Position numbers and translations under genes: made by a program
Part shown: in pieces, positions 25,301 to 37,600 of the stretch
Layout of the letters: each line of letters begins with the position of its first letter
Position numbering within the stretch: position 1 is the first letter of the stretch
The notes under the pieces: model-generated
Told to the model about the DNA's origin: nothing
What the model saw: only the letters and a program-made list of their open reading frames with translations
Database searches by the model: none
Assembly: GCA_025617375.2 (NCBI GenBank)
Contig: JAMYGW020000003.1
Coordinates: forward strand, 2,790,001-2,854,000
Reading direction: 5' to 3'
Source of the DNA: Acarospora socialis
Lineage: Eukaryota > Ascomycota > Lecanoromycetes > Acarosporales > Acarosporaceae
DNA: 64,000 bases

Positions 25301-26584
25301 TGTTCAATTTTTTGAATGTTGCTTCTTGAAAAAAGTTAGACAATGTTGTATTGATGAGTTGAGATCTCTTATTGAGAAGTTTCATCATATTTTATCATAC
25401 TTATGTCACAGTATAGATTTTTGAAGTGCTTGTTATTCAGTGTTATGATTTCTTTTTTTGAATGTGCTTGCTGAAATATCATTAAATTCTTTAAATTAAT
25501 TAAATAAAGAACTGTAACTTCAGATATTCTGAAGAATAGATGCATAAATATTTTGAAAAGTACAATATCTTCTGTCTTGCAAAGATTCTTAATTAAATCT
25601 TGAGTAAGTGATGAATATAGTTTTTTTGAACTCATTGTGACACTTTTGAGAGTTATCTATAAATAAAGTGCATGATCAGCTGACAGAAATGAATCTTGTT
25701 AAATATTCTTATAGAGTATTTTCTTAACTCTTTCATATTGAAGTCTTAGATTCTTGAAAGTTTAATCATCATGCAGTTTCAACTTTATCAATCTATGTTT
25801 AATCTGTTTATCTCTACTCTCAAGTTCTTCACTTTCAGAATTAAAACTCTTTCTTATGCATTTGTGCAACAGCTTTTAATGAAGAATGTTAACTCTCATG
25901 AAAATTTCTTATCTTTAATTCAGAGTCACTACATGAAGATGTTACTGCATTTAAATAAGATATCAAGATTGTATACAATGCTTGCTGACTTGTTTACATG
26001 AATTTTTCTTGCAGAATATATTGTCTTTCTCAGTACTTTTACATTTCTTTGCAATTTTAAGACTGTTAAAGTTGCAGTTAACATTGAAACATTCACAAAA
26101 ATGCTTGTCAATACTGTGCAGAATGTATCACTTCTCTGATTGACTGCTATTTGCTATTTTATAAGAGTTTTTGAAACAATCTGACTGTGATGAAGATGAC
26201 AAGAAAACTATATATGATTGAGCAGCTGAATATTCTTGTATGTCTTCTTCTTTTAACTGTGAAAATTGAAGAAATCTCACTGCTAAATAAATCAGAACTT
26301 TTAAATTCTGTTATTGATTTATTTATTATTTTCATCAATATTTATATGACTCAGAGCAAGAATTGATCTGTTACAGCAAGAATCACAGTTATTGTAACTG
26401 ATATCTGCACTGATGTGATGCTGAGATTGTTCTTGATATACAGTGCTTAACTTCTTGATGAAGTCAAAAGAAAGTATGAGCTTCAGATAAATGTAAAGTG
26501 AAGAAGTCAGTCTGTAAAACACTAGTGATCTTGACAGAAATGTTTTCACATTATATTTAGATTGACTTGATGAAACTATTAATA
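25301..26584. other. AT-rich sequence with short unrecognised frames
   Basis: Two short frames are present: 25,369-25,635 (minus, 88 codons, hydrophobic, with a RISEV motif) and 25,771-26,001 (plus, 76 codons). Neither can be assigned safely. The third Gypsy element starts at 26,590. Confidence 0.3.
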
Positions 26585-26589
26585 AGTTG
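26585..26589. repeat. target-site duplication, third Gypsy
   Basis: AGTTG flanks the left LTR and is repeated exactly at 32,792-32,796. Confidence 0.88.
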
Positions 26590-26942
26590 TGTTACAGTCA
26601 AGTCAGAATGAACTTAAAACAGACTGATACATATACATGAGAGACATATATTCAGAGAATGTTTAAACAGCAGTTATGTGACATCTTGACATGCTTGATG
26701 GTGAGCTTGACAAGCAAGCTCAACAAGTTGCATGAATGAGCTGTCTCAATGAGCTCAATGATGAGACTGATGAGCAAGCTCAGTATATAGTCACAATCAT
26801 TTTTCTTATGAAAAGAATTGTGTTCAACTTAAATAACTATCTAAGAGTTAAAGACCAGAATCATTTCAGATCAGCTGTTATATCAAATAAGCACAAACTC
26901 TTAGCTCTACATACTCAAGAAAGCTTAGATTAAAACATTACA
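26590..26942 (+). repeat. 5' LTR of third Gypsy element (353 bp)
   Basis: It starts TGTTACAG and ends ATTACA. The first half contains many degenerate AGCTCAATGA/AGCTTGACAA-type words. The second half matches the inner element's LTR read on the minus strand. Confidence 0.88.
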
Positions 26943-29900
26943 CTTTGAATACTCTTATGATATAATGAGTATGATGTCTGACATACAAAAGAACATCTCA
27001 ATCTTGTTCTTGAAACAGACTCAGACAAACTCATCTCTATTATTTACTTCAGATAGAATGACAGTACAATCAATGATGATGTCAGTTCAAGCAATACAAC
27101 TATCTCTGAGTGCACTCAAGATACAGATACTGAATATCTTTGATGAAGAATGAGAAAAACTGTGAGTCTTTGTGACAAAACTCAATCTATATATTGAATT
27201 CAATCAATCAAAGTTTCAGATCAATCAAGAAAAGATATTGTTCACAATGATCTATCTTGTGAATACAGTCTTCAATTGAGTCAATCTCAAGTTGCATGAG
27301 TTTCTGAGAAAAAAGTATAAAGAATGCAACACAGACACAGAGTCTATGTTCAATGACTATGCACAGTTCAAAAAAGAACTAAGAAAGATCTTCAGAGTAA
27401 TTGACAAAGAAAGAGCAGCAGAGAAATGAGTTTATATCTTGTGACAGAGTGAATCAGCAACAGTATATATCACAAAGTTTCAGCAATTAGCAGCACTTAT
27501 CAGATGAAATAATGAAGCACTCATCTATCAGTACTATTGTGAGTTGAGAAAGTTCATCAAAGACAAGATAGTCTGAACAAAATGATCAGACAATCTTCAG
27601 AAAATAATTAATCTGAGTATCAATATTAACAGTTGTCAATGAAAATAACAGATGAAACAAAAAAAATATTGAATGTCATTTATGATAAAAGATCAAGAAG
27701 AAAGCTTCTGACTGTGAATTAAGTGATATATTTTATCAATAAGACATAGAGAAACAAACTCTATGAATCTCAATATAATCAAGAAGTGTCATCAGAAGTC
27801 ATGAAAAGCTAGATGAGTGAAGTATGAATGTCAGTCAGAGTGATTCACTAAGTCTCAGATGATACTGTAAAACAAGATATAAATATATTACAACTGCAGA
27901 AAATCTGAACATCTTGTTCAAGAATGCAATAGATCTCAGATAGAAAGAAAAAATGTTGCAGTGACAGTTAAGAAGAATATATGTGTAGTGTATGATGTTC
28001 TCAGCTGAACAGTCTGTTACAATGACATATGCAGAGTACACATAAGCACAAAAAACAGAGTCAGATGATACTCACAGAAGTTTAGAAGAAAAAACAAAGA
28101 CAAATGCAACAGATCAGTCTACAAAAGAGAATTAGCTATTTTTATCAAGAAAGATGTTCTTAATGCTGAGATTGAAGAGATCAATACTTGAGAAACTCAG
28201 ATAAAAGAAGACTACAGTGATAGCATCTGACAAGCACTGAATTTGAATGCATATCAGAAAGAAATCAATGAATGAAAAGTCAATATAAGACTGAAGATGA
28301 CATATCAGCACTCTGAGAATCAACACTGAGTGTTGAAGAAAGAAAAGCTTCAATTTAAGAAGTGAGAGCTTAAACAAGAGATGCAAGCTTGAAAATGAAA
28401 AGCACAACACAAAAGTACAGAAAAACAAAAAACATATGATCAGCTAGAAGAGCTGATGACAGCTGTTAAAGATGAATGTTTCAACAGCAATAATGCAGTA
28501 TTGTTAAAATCTCTTGTTTGAAAAATGAAGAGTCACAAGATCAAGATATACTTATCTGAAGAGTATATCATGCAGAATGAAAGCAGATGAATCTTCAGTG
28601 AAGAGTATATATCATTTAAATTTTTGCAAAAAGTAAAAGTCTTTGAGAGTTAGTTGCAGATGAAGTACAATCAATATGAATCTCAACTACACTCAGAAAG
28701 ATGCATTGAGCAATACAGTCTAGAGTATGTGAATCTTATGATTGAAAGAAAACTCAGATGATTTCAAGAACTTTGAAGACAAGTTAAACAATTCAGTGAG
28801 TCAAAAAACAAAAAGCTTTCTCAACAAGACTAAAGAATAAGAAGCTAGTGATGTCTCAAAGACAAGACAATGATCATTGAATATGAATTAAGATCACAAT
28901 CAACAAACATTATATCAATACATTAATAGATTTTGAAGCAAACAGTAACATTATAAATCAAAAAACAGTCAATATGTTAAAATTAGAGACATGACAAGTG
29001 TGCTGTTCATTCAACATATGAATGACAAATGAAGTCATTGAAAGAATCAACAAGAAAATCTGTGTGAAAGTCTTGATTCTTGAAAACTCACAAGAAATAA
29101 TATTTAATGTTATGAAATCAATCAGATACAATGTAGTGCTAGAGATATTCTGATTGTGCAGAAGAAATCTGAAGATTGATTAAATTATGAAAGAGATATG
29201 TGCAATTGAAGACACATATAAGATTCTCAAATAATCAGAAATGAGCTTATCAGAGTATAAGTCATGAAATCATGAGATACTGCTGTTGAATGAAAAGCAA
29301 TTTAAGTGAATGTCATTATACTCAATGAGTGAGAATCAACTCAAGAAAGTTAAAAATTATCTTGACAAGAATCTTAAGAGAGAATTCATCAAACTATTAA
29401 AATCATCAGCAGAATATTCAATTCTGTTTGTATCAAAAAAGAATGACACAAAATGACTATATGTTGATTACAGATAACTCAATGAGATAACTCATTGAGA
29501 TAGTTATTCTCTACTGTTGATAGAAGAGTTGCAAGATTAATTGAGCAAGACTAAGTAATTCACAAGCTTAGATCTTAAGAACATCTATTACTGAGTTAAA
29601 ATGAAAGAAGATAAAAAATGAAAGACAGCATTCTGAATGAGATACAGACATTATAAATACACTGTCATGTCATTTAAATTAAAAAATGCATTAGTCATCT
29701 TTCAGAGATTGATCAACAATATATTAAGAGAGTATTTCAATGATTTTGTAATCATGTATCTTAATGACATTCTGATATACTCAGAAGATCTTGAGAAGCA
29801 TTGCAGACATGTGTGCAAGATATTAGCAAAGCTCAATGAGAGAGTTTTGTATGTGAAAAAGTCAAAAAACAGGTTCAAGATCAAGAAAGTTAAGTTTTTA

Positions 29901-31839
29901 GACTATGTGATTTGATCTGAACAAATTAAGAAAAATTTAAAAAAGATAAAAGAAGTCAGAAACTGATCAACATCAAAATGAATCAAGAAAGTACAGATCT
30001 TTCTAGAATTAATGAACTATTATTGAAAATTTGTACTGAATTATGCAAGAATTGTGAAATCACTGACATGTTTAACACACAAAAGCAAAAAATAACATTG
30101 AAATCAAGAACAGAAGAATGCATTTCATATATTAAAGAAAAGTTTTAATGAAACAGCACATCTGAGAATACTCAATTCAGCATGCAAAAAGACACTGAAA
30201 ATCAACACTTCAGATTTCACAGTAAAAGCATATTTATATCAGATTGAGAATGAGCAGCAGAAATTCATAGCATATCAATTTAGAAAACTATCAGAACTCA
30301 AGAAAAGATATGAGATTTATGACAAGAAACTTCTTGCAATAGTGAAAGCACTACAAGACTGAAGATCTTATCTTACAAAGATGAACAAGTCAATTCAGAT
30401 CTACACAGATCACAAGAATCTGAGAAACTTTGCAACAACAAAGTAACTCAATCAACAACAGATTTATTGAACAGAGCAGTTGACAGATTATGAATTTCAG
30501 ATTCATTACAAGAAAAATAATGAGAATGATGAAGCAAATGTCTTGAGTAGATGATCTGATCATGAAGATGTACAAATGATACATGCTGAAATTCTGAGCA
30601 AAAGTAACAAAGAAGTTCTCACAAAAAACTTAGCAGCAATGTACAAGATGAAGCAAGCTTTCTTAATGAACAAAGAACTCATCAGAATGTATCATCACAG
30701 CAGAGTTGATGAACATCTAAAAATCAAGTGCACTAAGAATCTAATGTGAAGAAAATGCAACATTAGTGATTTTAGAAATCAAATCATCAAGATAATTGCT
30801 GTGTGCAACTCATGCTGAAGAAATAAGATCAGTTAAGACAAACAATACAATGAAGTAATGCAGCTGAATGCATTAAATATGTCATGAAAGTCAGTTATCA
30901 TGAACTTCATTATGAAACTATTATTATTGAAGAACTCAGCATGAGAGATAAAATTCAACAGTATATTGATTATAGTGAACAGATTAATCAAGTACACAAT
31001 GTTCATTTCATTCAAAGAAATCACAACAGCATCAGTATTGATGTACATCATACTACAAGAATTAATTAACAATCATGAGCTATCAAAAGAGTTTATCATC
31101 AACAGAGACAAGCTGTTTTCAAGCAAGTTTTGAGAAATGCTCACAGCAGAACTCAAGATAAAACACAAGATATTGATGACATATTATTCACAGATGAATA
31201 AGCAGAGTAAATAAATGAATCAGACAGTGAAAATGTACTTGAGACACTATGTCAACAAAAGTCAAAACAACTGAGTACAACTGTTATCAACAGCACAGTT
31301 TGCATACAACAACACAAGAAACAAGATCACAAAAGAGACATCTTTCTATATGAACTATGACTACAATCTGAAGATATGATGAGATTTCAAAGAACATGAA
31401 TTACAAAATCAAAAAGCAATTTTAGATATCACTCAGATGAAAAGACTGCATCAAGATTTAACAAAATGAATCAAACAGCAGAAGAAACAAACAATAGAGA
31501 CAAGATTATTTGAAGAAAAAAAGAAGATATACTTAAGAATGAACAATATATAAATCAAGAGAAAAAGCAAGAAGCTGAAGAACAAGAACATTGAATCATT
31601 CAAGATCATATGAAACATCAAAGAGTTAAGCTATGAGTTAAACTTACTCAAGAAAATGAGAATACACTCAGTATTTCATGCATTCATGTTACAGCATTGC
31701 AATCAGTTCATATCACTTCAAGTCATCAAAACATCTGTCAAACTCAAAAAAGAATATGAAATTGAGAACATTTTAGAAAAGAGAATGATTAGTGAGAAAA
31801 CTTACTATCTCATTAAATAAAAAGACTATGACATCTCAG

Positions 31840-32361
31840 AGAATATCTAAAAATCTAAAGAGAATCTCAAGAACTGTGTGAGAACACTTCAACATTTTGA
31901 AAAAAGAAGTTGATGTTAGTTCAGAGAAATGACAACATTGAGTTGACAAATTACAACATTGTTTGAGAATCTTCATTCTCAGTTTCATCATTATCACTAT
32001 CAAGTTCAACAGCAAGACAGTTGATCTTTTGTGAAGCACAGCAGTTCATTTGATTCAGTATTTTCTGAAGATGTATGACTTTCAAGAAAAGTGCAGCAAG
32101 CTCAGTGTGCTTGACTGTCAATTCACTGTTTGCTTTACTTATTTTCTTTTGAAGCAAAAGACAAGTTTTATTGAGAGACTTTCACAATACACTGACATAT
32201 GAACAATCACAGCAAGTATACTTATTGCATTTCAGTCAAGATTTCATTACAAAACAATTGATGTCATAATAAGCACAATAGTCACAAGAAAACAAAACAG
32301 ACACATCATCAATCTGAATCTTCTTTACAATTCTTAGACAATTTGAATTTTTAGAAAGCAT
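31840..32361 (-). pseudogene. antisense Cys-cluster/coiled-coil frame in third Gypsy
   Basis: Opposite to gag-pol, the minus strand has an N-terminal region with a CDYC-type cysteine cluster. A 68-codon clean piece (31,951-32,157) follows, predicted as coiled coil (TELAALFLKVIHLQKIL) with an acidic tail (ELDSDNDETENED). It corresponds in position and motif order to the frame at 11,610-12,040 of the inner element. The frame is fossil. Confidence 0.5.
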
Positions 32362-32439
32362 CATCACTGATGACAAACAATGTGAATACTCTCACTTATA
32401 TAGATTCTAGAGAATTAGCATCTGAGAAGAAAAAAATAG

Positions 32440-32791
32440 TGTTATGATCAAGTCAGAATGAGCTTAAAACAAACTGATGTATACACATGAGAGATGTATA
32501 TTCAGGAAATGTTTAGACAGCAGTCATGTGACATCTCAACATGCTTGACAGTGAGCTTGACAAGCAAGCTCAACAGATTGCATGAATGAGTCATCTTGAT
32601 GAGCTTGATGATGAGGTTGATAAGCAAACTCAGTATATAGTCACAATCATTTTTCTTATGAAAAGAATTGTGTTCAACTTAAGTAACTATCTAAGAGTTA
32701 AAGATCAGAACCATTTCAGATCAGCTGTTATATCAATAAGCACAAACTTTTAGCTCTACATACCTGAGGAAGCTCAGGTTAGAATGTTACA
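32440..32791 (+). repeat. 3' LTR of third Gypsy element (352 bp)
   Basis: It is collinear with 26,590-26,942 and one base shorter. It is preceded by a purine tract and followed by the AGTTG duplication at 32,792-32,796. Confidence 0.88.
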
Positions 32792-32796
32792 AGTTG

Positions 32797-33567
32797 CTCT
32801 TGAATGAGTTTTGATTATTTAAATATGATTCAAAATTGTTACATTCAATTAAAGTAGTTATTTCACAGAGTTGGTTCATTACCTCTCAATGAGAAGTTTC
32901 AGAAAATCTCACACCAGATTTGAAAGTTTTCATTGCTGATTTAGTTAAGTGGGACCATTTTCAGAATAGTGGTTAACTGATGATTCAGTTTGGATTAGCT
33001 ACCTAAAAATTACACCAAATAATTCTATATGCAAACCAAATCAACTTGGTGGCCAGTCTAGACCGCAAGGGTGAATCAGTCAACAACAATTTTTGCTTTA
33101 GCACATTGGGCCTGAAGTTCATCTACTTGTTTGTGTAACTTGCAATTCTTTCAAGTAGCTTCTGTCAGTTGGCCCCAGAGCTACTCATATCTTTGAGTGG
33201 CCTCGCTTCAAACTTGATTGAGTGCTCTGCCGGTCTTTTAGCATTCTGACCTCAACTTTACCTAAGCTGGTGGCATGCGGGTAATGATACTGAAAATGAA
33301 ACATGTCCATACTGTGGCTTATGTCTCCATTGGCAACAACAACATTTGAAACTGTTCTTAGTTTTAGAATGGGGAAGGGTAATTTGCATCACAATCACCA
33401 ACATTGAATCAGGAATTAGAAAGTCAGAGGTCAGAGAATGAGGTATAATAGTTTCTAAGTGAACGAACCCAAGCTAAGCCTGGTGTGTCCGCTGAACCGG
33501 CCGAGCTTAAACCCTTGTGAGGGAACTCCATACAACGGTCTCAGCTTCCATTCCACCTTTCATTCAA
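32797..33567. other. compositional transition zone
   Basis: CC, GG and CG reappear here. No gene is called. On the minus strand at about 33,080-33,250 a short protein-like coiled-coil segment (KNCKLHKQVDELQAQC) can be read, so this may be a less mutated scrap of a repeat-encoded coiled-coil frame of the kind seen in the AT-rich block. Confidence 0.4.
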
Positions 33568-33909
33568 TTATTGAGGACAAGTGGGAAGACCACAAGCAGG
33601 CTATTTCGCCATTTCAAATGTCAGCCTTTCTACCTCCGCGTTACCGCTTCTCAGCAAGTGAGGAGAGGAACTATCACTTACGCCGGGAGGGTTGCAAACA
33701 GCCTCATCGCAGCTGTTGTTACACTGGTTGCAGTCGTTATCGCAAGAGTAACACCGATACGTCCCACCACCCACGCAATCGCAGTTGCCAGCATATGTGC
33801 AGTCGTTGCACTGAGCTTGTTGTCTTGGTATCAAGTCTGCCGCCAATCCGGCTGGTGAGGCCACAGTGGAGATGGCGAGCATGGCGCACATGATGAGAAT
33901 GGAACGCAT
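33568..33909 (-). CDS. small secreted cysteine-rich protein (effector-like)
   Basis: Two exons, complement(33,682-33,909 and 33,568-33,600), with an 81-bp intron (GTAAGT donor, CTGAC branch, ATAG acceptor), encode 86 residues. The start is the first ATG (33,909). Residues 1 to about 24 form a signal peptide (MRSILIMCAMLAISTVAS, then small residues). The mature part of about 60 residues carries 12 cysteines in CxxC-like spacing (NDC, NCDC, YRCYSC, DNDCNQC). The second exon adds the last two cysteines and a stop after PTCPQ. Secretion and disulfide folding are inferred, and no named family is recognised. The gene sits alone in a roughly 1.6-kb unmutated island between two AT-rich blocks, a classic effector location. 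A host-interaction role is inference only; a small antimicrobial or developmental protein is equally possible. Confidence 0.7.
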
Positions 33910-34620
33910 GTTGTCGTATCTGGGAGACAACCTGGAAATATAAAGACCACTCTTTGTTGTTGGGTGATTAAGTATAATAAGAAATTGACTGTATGTTAAG
34001 AAGATTGTGTTCGCTCAGTACTGGCGAAAATCCAATAACTTCGCAGTGCGGCATGGCTTCTTATACACTGTCCATGTAAAAAAGCAACAAGAAGGATTCG
34101 GAAAGACGAAGATCCTGCAGTGAGAGGCGTGCTTATAATTGCCATGACCGCGTCAGCCATTCTTGCTGACCGAGAAAAGTGCTCATGACGCAGCCGAGAT
34201 CCACATATTCTCTTTCCCTTCCTTCACCCCTTCCCTTCCTTCCCCTTCCTTCGCTCCCTTTTCTTTTTTTCTGGCGCGCTCAGTATCGGTTTCATCCTTG
34301 ATTGATGCAGCTATTGCTCTCAACTTGCTCATGTGTTTGATGCAATCTATCATTGGTGAGTTACTCAGCAAGATTCATCATCGGGAGGGATTCCTGCATT
34401 TCTCATAGGAGAGAAGACAATGCTCTGAGTTGGTTGGGAAGATGTATTTAGCAAGAAGTTTTTGTACTGTACTGGCAAAAACAAACAGTCAATATACCAC
34501 GCTCTTCTCACAACAAAAATACTAGTGGTGAAAGCATAGTCAGTAAAATGCATATGTTGACTTTCAGAAATACACAGCTGTGTGATGTATCTGACTAGAA
34601 AAATCAAAGTCTATTGCAGG
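33910..34620. other. upstream region of the Cys-rich gene, pyrimidine tract
   Basis: No further gene is supported. A CCTT-rich tract runs at about 34,210-34,271 on the plus strand. A TTTATA-like sequence (minus strand) lies about 30 bp before the ATG of the secreted-protein gene, which would leave almost no 5' leader if it were used. Composition becomes AT-rich again near 34,620. Confidence 0.4.
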
Positions 34621-37600
34621 CATCACAACTGAAGTGAAACTTAAGTAGATGGGTTGTTTCTTTTTGTGAAAAGAAAAACAATGCTTACAATTTGTTGTAC
34701 AGTACTATGCAAAAGTCTTTGTGACAACACCATGACCATGTGTCTGAAGCAGGTAAAGTGCACAGAAGATTATGATGTCAGTTTTTTGACTTGTATTTAC
34801 TCTGTTCTCAAACCATGATAATGAAAGAGAGTGATGAAACTTCAGTGAAAAACACCAGTACATATAAAATGTGCTTCTATTCAGTACTTTGTTGAGTTTG
34901 CTTATTTATTTACTACTCATACATTATACTGAAAATAGTGACACTTAAATCAGAGAGAGATTTTCTGACTATGAGATTACATGACTCTACATAACTTTTC
35001 TATTTTGCTTTTCTTTGAGAGCTAGTCTTAGTAGATCTACTTGTGCTGTGCAGCTCTGTCTTGAATCATTTTTGAAACTGAAATGTTATTGAAGTGAAAT
35101 CATTTGAGAGTGCAAGATCACTATTAATAGACATAAGCTGTGATGAAGATTTTAGTTTATGAGTAAAGAAAGTAATAAAGAAATTTACATGCATAATAAG
35201 ATCTTCAAACAAAAGCAGAAAAAGCTTTACTCTTTAAACAGATACATTTCTGAATGATCTTATCTTAAACAGTGAATATATAATGAACTAAGTGAAGAAT
35301 CAAATGCTGAGAGACATTAACAGAACATATTCATATATTTTATGACTGCTTTTTCTGAATCACTGTCAAGCTAATGAACTGTTAAAGAGAGCAAGTTAGA
35401 AATCTCAATTCAGTCATTAAAAGTACATTTAGTTACAACAAATGACTATGCATATAGTTAATTGATTTTTTCAGAAATAGAGCATCTATTCAAGAAAAAT
35501 TTGAGTAAGCATTTGATCAAAGAATATATGAAGTTGTGTAAGCATGTTGATGTGTCATTTCAAGCTATATTATCTCAAGTAAATCAATCTGTCTCAGATT
35601 TGAAATTAATTTAACTGCAATTCAGCACATTCAATTATTCAAGAACATCTTTACAGTCATACTGTTAACATCACAGACAGATAACAGTAAACTGAGTTAT
35701 AAGTTAAGATATTTGATCAATGAGACAGCTGTTGAAGTGAAAATGAAACAGTTTGTAAAAAATAAATTAAACAAATTAAAAAAAATAGTTGAAGTAACAG
35801 AAGCAAAAAAGCAACAGTTGTGACTAGAACTTTAGAAATGAAAAGCAACAGTAATGTATTTTCAAAACAGCATAATCAAATCACATTGAAGACTAAATAA
35901 GATCTTTTCATTAATGAAGAAATTAAAATCTAAGATTTCAACTGTCTTCAGTGAAGAAAAAATAGATAATATGCTCTCATTAGATGCTTGAAGCATTGAC
36001 TTGTGAAAAAGTGTATAGCAGTTAAATAGATAGATTTTATTATCATTGTCACTCAACTTACTGATGTTACATTCTGATTAAAGATTTCTCTAGATATTAG
36101 AACTAAAAGTTTTGACTTATTGATATAAAGATTGCAGTGTACAAGTAGAGATAACTCTTAGATGATAACTGTGAGTTGAATACAATTGTTTCATAAGAAA
36201 AACAATTATATCTATATAGAGATCTTGCTCAACTGCTCATCAACAAGTGATTAAGCTTCATTCTAAATGTATGTTCATTTTATGAACTCAAGAACTTATA
36301 TCTCTGAGTTTTTAAGTCTATTTACACTTTGCTGCAACAGCTGAATCACAGTATTAGTCAATAAATGTTTATTTCTTCTGTGTAGAGAAAAATGAATAAA
36401 TAACTTACTGATTGATACTGTAAAGCACTGTGTTGATTAGACTGTTGAATGTTTCTTTTCAAAGACTGCTTCTTGCTTTTTAAAAAACATCATTATCATT
36501 TTTGAAACAATAAAAAAATGAGAGTGTCTGATGATCTACTCAAGCTTTTTCTATTTCTGTGTGACTGAATATAAATTAAAAATAGTTTCTTAAGAGTCTT
36601 TTTTCTGATCTTGCTTGTCATTTCTTTATTTAATCATCATGTATTCAAGACAAATATAAGCATCTTGAAGAGCTTAGCTTTAAACAATTTAAATAGAACT
36701 GTTCAGATATTGCAGATCTTGTTTGCTCTCTTGCTTCATAATTTCATCAGTATAAATTCTTGTCATTAATACAAACTATGCTGTCAAGCTGAAGAGTTCA
36801 AAAGAGATCAAGAAAAGCAATAAATGAAAAGTTTTTAAAGTGAAAGAAAAGTCTATTGAGTTTATTGAAGAAAAACAATGAATTAAAGCAGCTCTATAAG
36901 ACAAATATCTATATTTTGTTATATCATCATGATAAATTCTATATTTACATCTTTATTAAGCAGCTTTTCTGATCATCAAACTCAGATAATATAGTAAGTT
37001 TTTTTTTCTGATCTTTATTGTACTGATTGCTGAAACATCTTTCTAAAACAAATAATTACTCTTTACTGATCATAAAAACATCAATACACTTTAGTTAAAC
37101 AGTAAAGAAGAAACAGCAGAATACTGATTGCAACACTATTGTATAAATAGTTACACACTACATGTAACAAGTAAATTGAATCAAATCAGATGTTATATAT
37201 AGATTAGAAATAATTGTTGTGCTTTTTAATGTTATATGTGCTCTTGCAATCTTCAACATATATATAATATCTTGTTTAAGACAGTTGTATATGTTTGTTG
37301 TTTGTATACAATGTTTCAAGAAAAGCTCTATGACACTCACTTTCACTTTTCATCAACAAATCTTCTGTAACACTGATAAATTGAATTAAGAATTTATTCA
37401 GAACTAAAAGCTTATACTTGCTGCTATTTGATCTGTTCTTCAGATATCAACTTATTTTTTATATAAATTGCAGATTTCTGTTCAACATAATTTTTTATGT
37501 TAATAAGAGTGGTTTCTTGATCTGAATTTGCACAATTTGTGAGAATATCATAGAAGAGAAAGAATAAAGATGACAGATTCATCTGAAATATCTTGTTCTC

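Larger units (their letters stand above)
26590..32791 (+). mobile_element. third Ty3/Gypsy LTR retrotransposon fossil
   Basis: This 6.2-kb element lies on the plus strand, structurally complete from LTR to LTR with AGTTG duplications. Parts are: gag about 26,965-27,660; zinc-knuckle region about 27,860-27,960; protease region about 28,980-29,200; reverse transcriptase about 29,330-29,930 (92-codon clean piece at 29,637-29,915 with a Y-L-N-D-type active-site region); RNase H about 30,150-30,550; integrase about 30,600-31,500; chromodomain-like region about 31,640-31,830; an antisense extra frame at about 31,840-32,361; and a polypurine tract at 32,423-32,439. It is the same family as the inner element by internal sequence. 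It is broken, with dozens of interruptions. Its LTRs retain a few CC/GG dinucleotides, which may mean slightly lighter mutation. Confidence 0.88.
1..32800. other. AT-rich, CpG-free mutated repeat compartment
   Basis: This block is AT-rich throughout and consists of transposons and decayed coding sequence. I could not find a single CpG by eye. CC and GG are very rare (for example near 9,761, 10,160 and 17,389), yet CA/TG and CT/AG are frequent. Open frames rarely exceed 100 codons. The composition changes at about 32,800, just beyond the 3' end of the third Gypsy element, and the first CpG I see is near 33,062. The compartment is typical of fungi with repeat-induced mutation, but the dinucleotide preference is unusual. 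Confidence 0.9.

Noticed and set aside
25369-25635. Tyrosine recombinase (Crypton or Starship captain) suggested by a RISEV motif
   Set aside because: Only this short motif fits. No catalytic HxxR or terminal tyrosine region can be followed around it.
1-32800. Alternative genetic code (TGA read as Trp) to explain the frequent TGA in otherwise coding-like frames
   Set aside because: TAA also interrupts the frames, and the genic half uses the standard code with no internal TGA in any gene model. Mutation of repeats explains the pattern.
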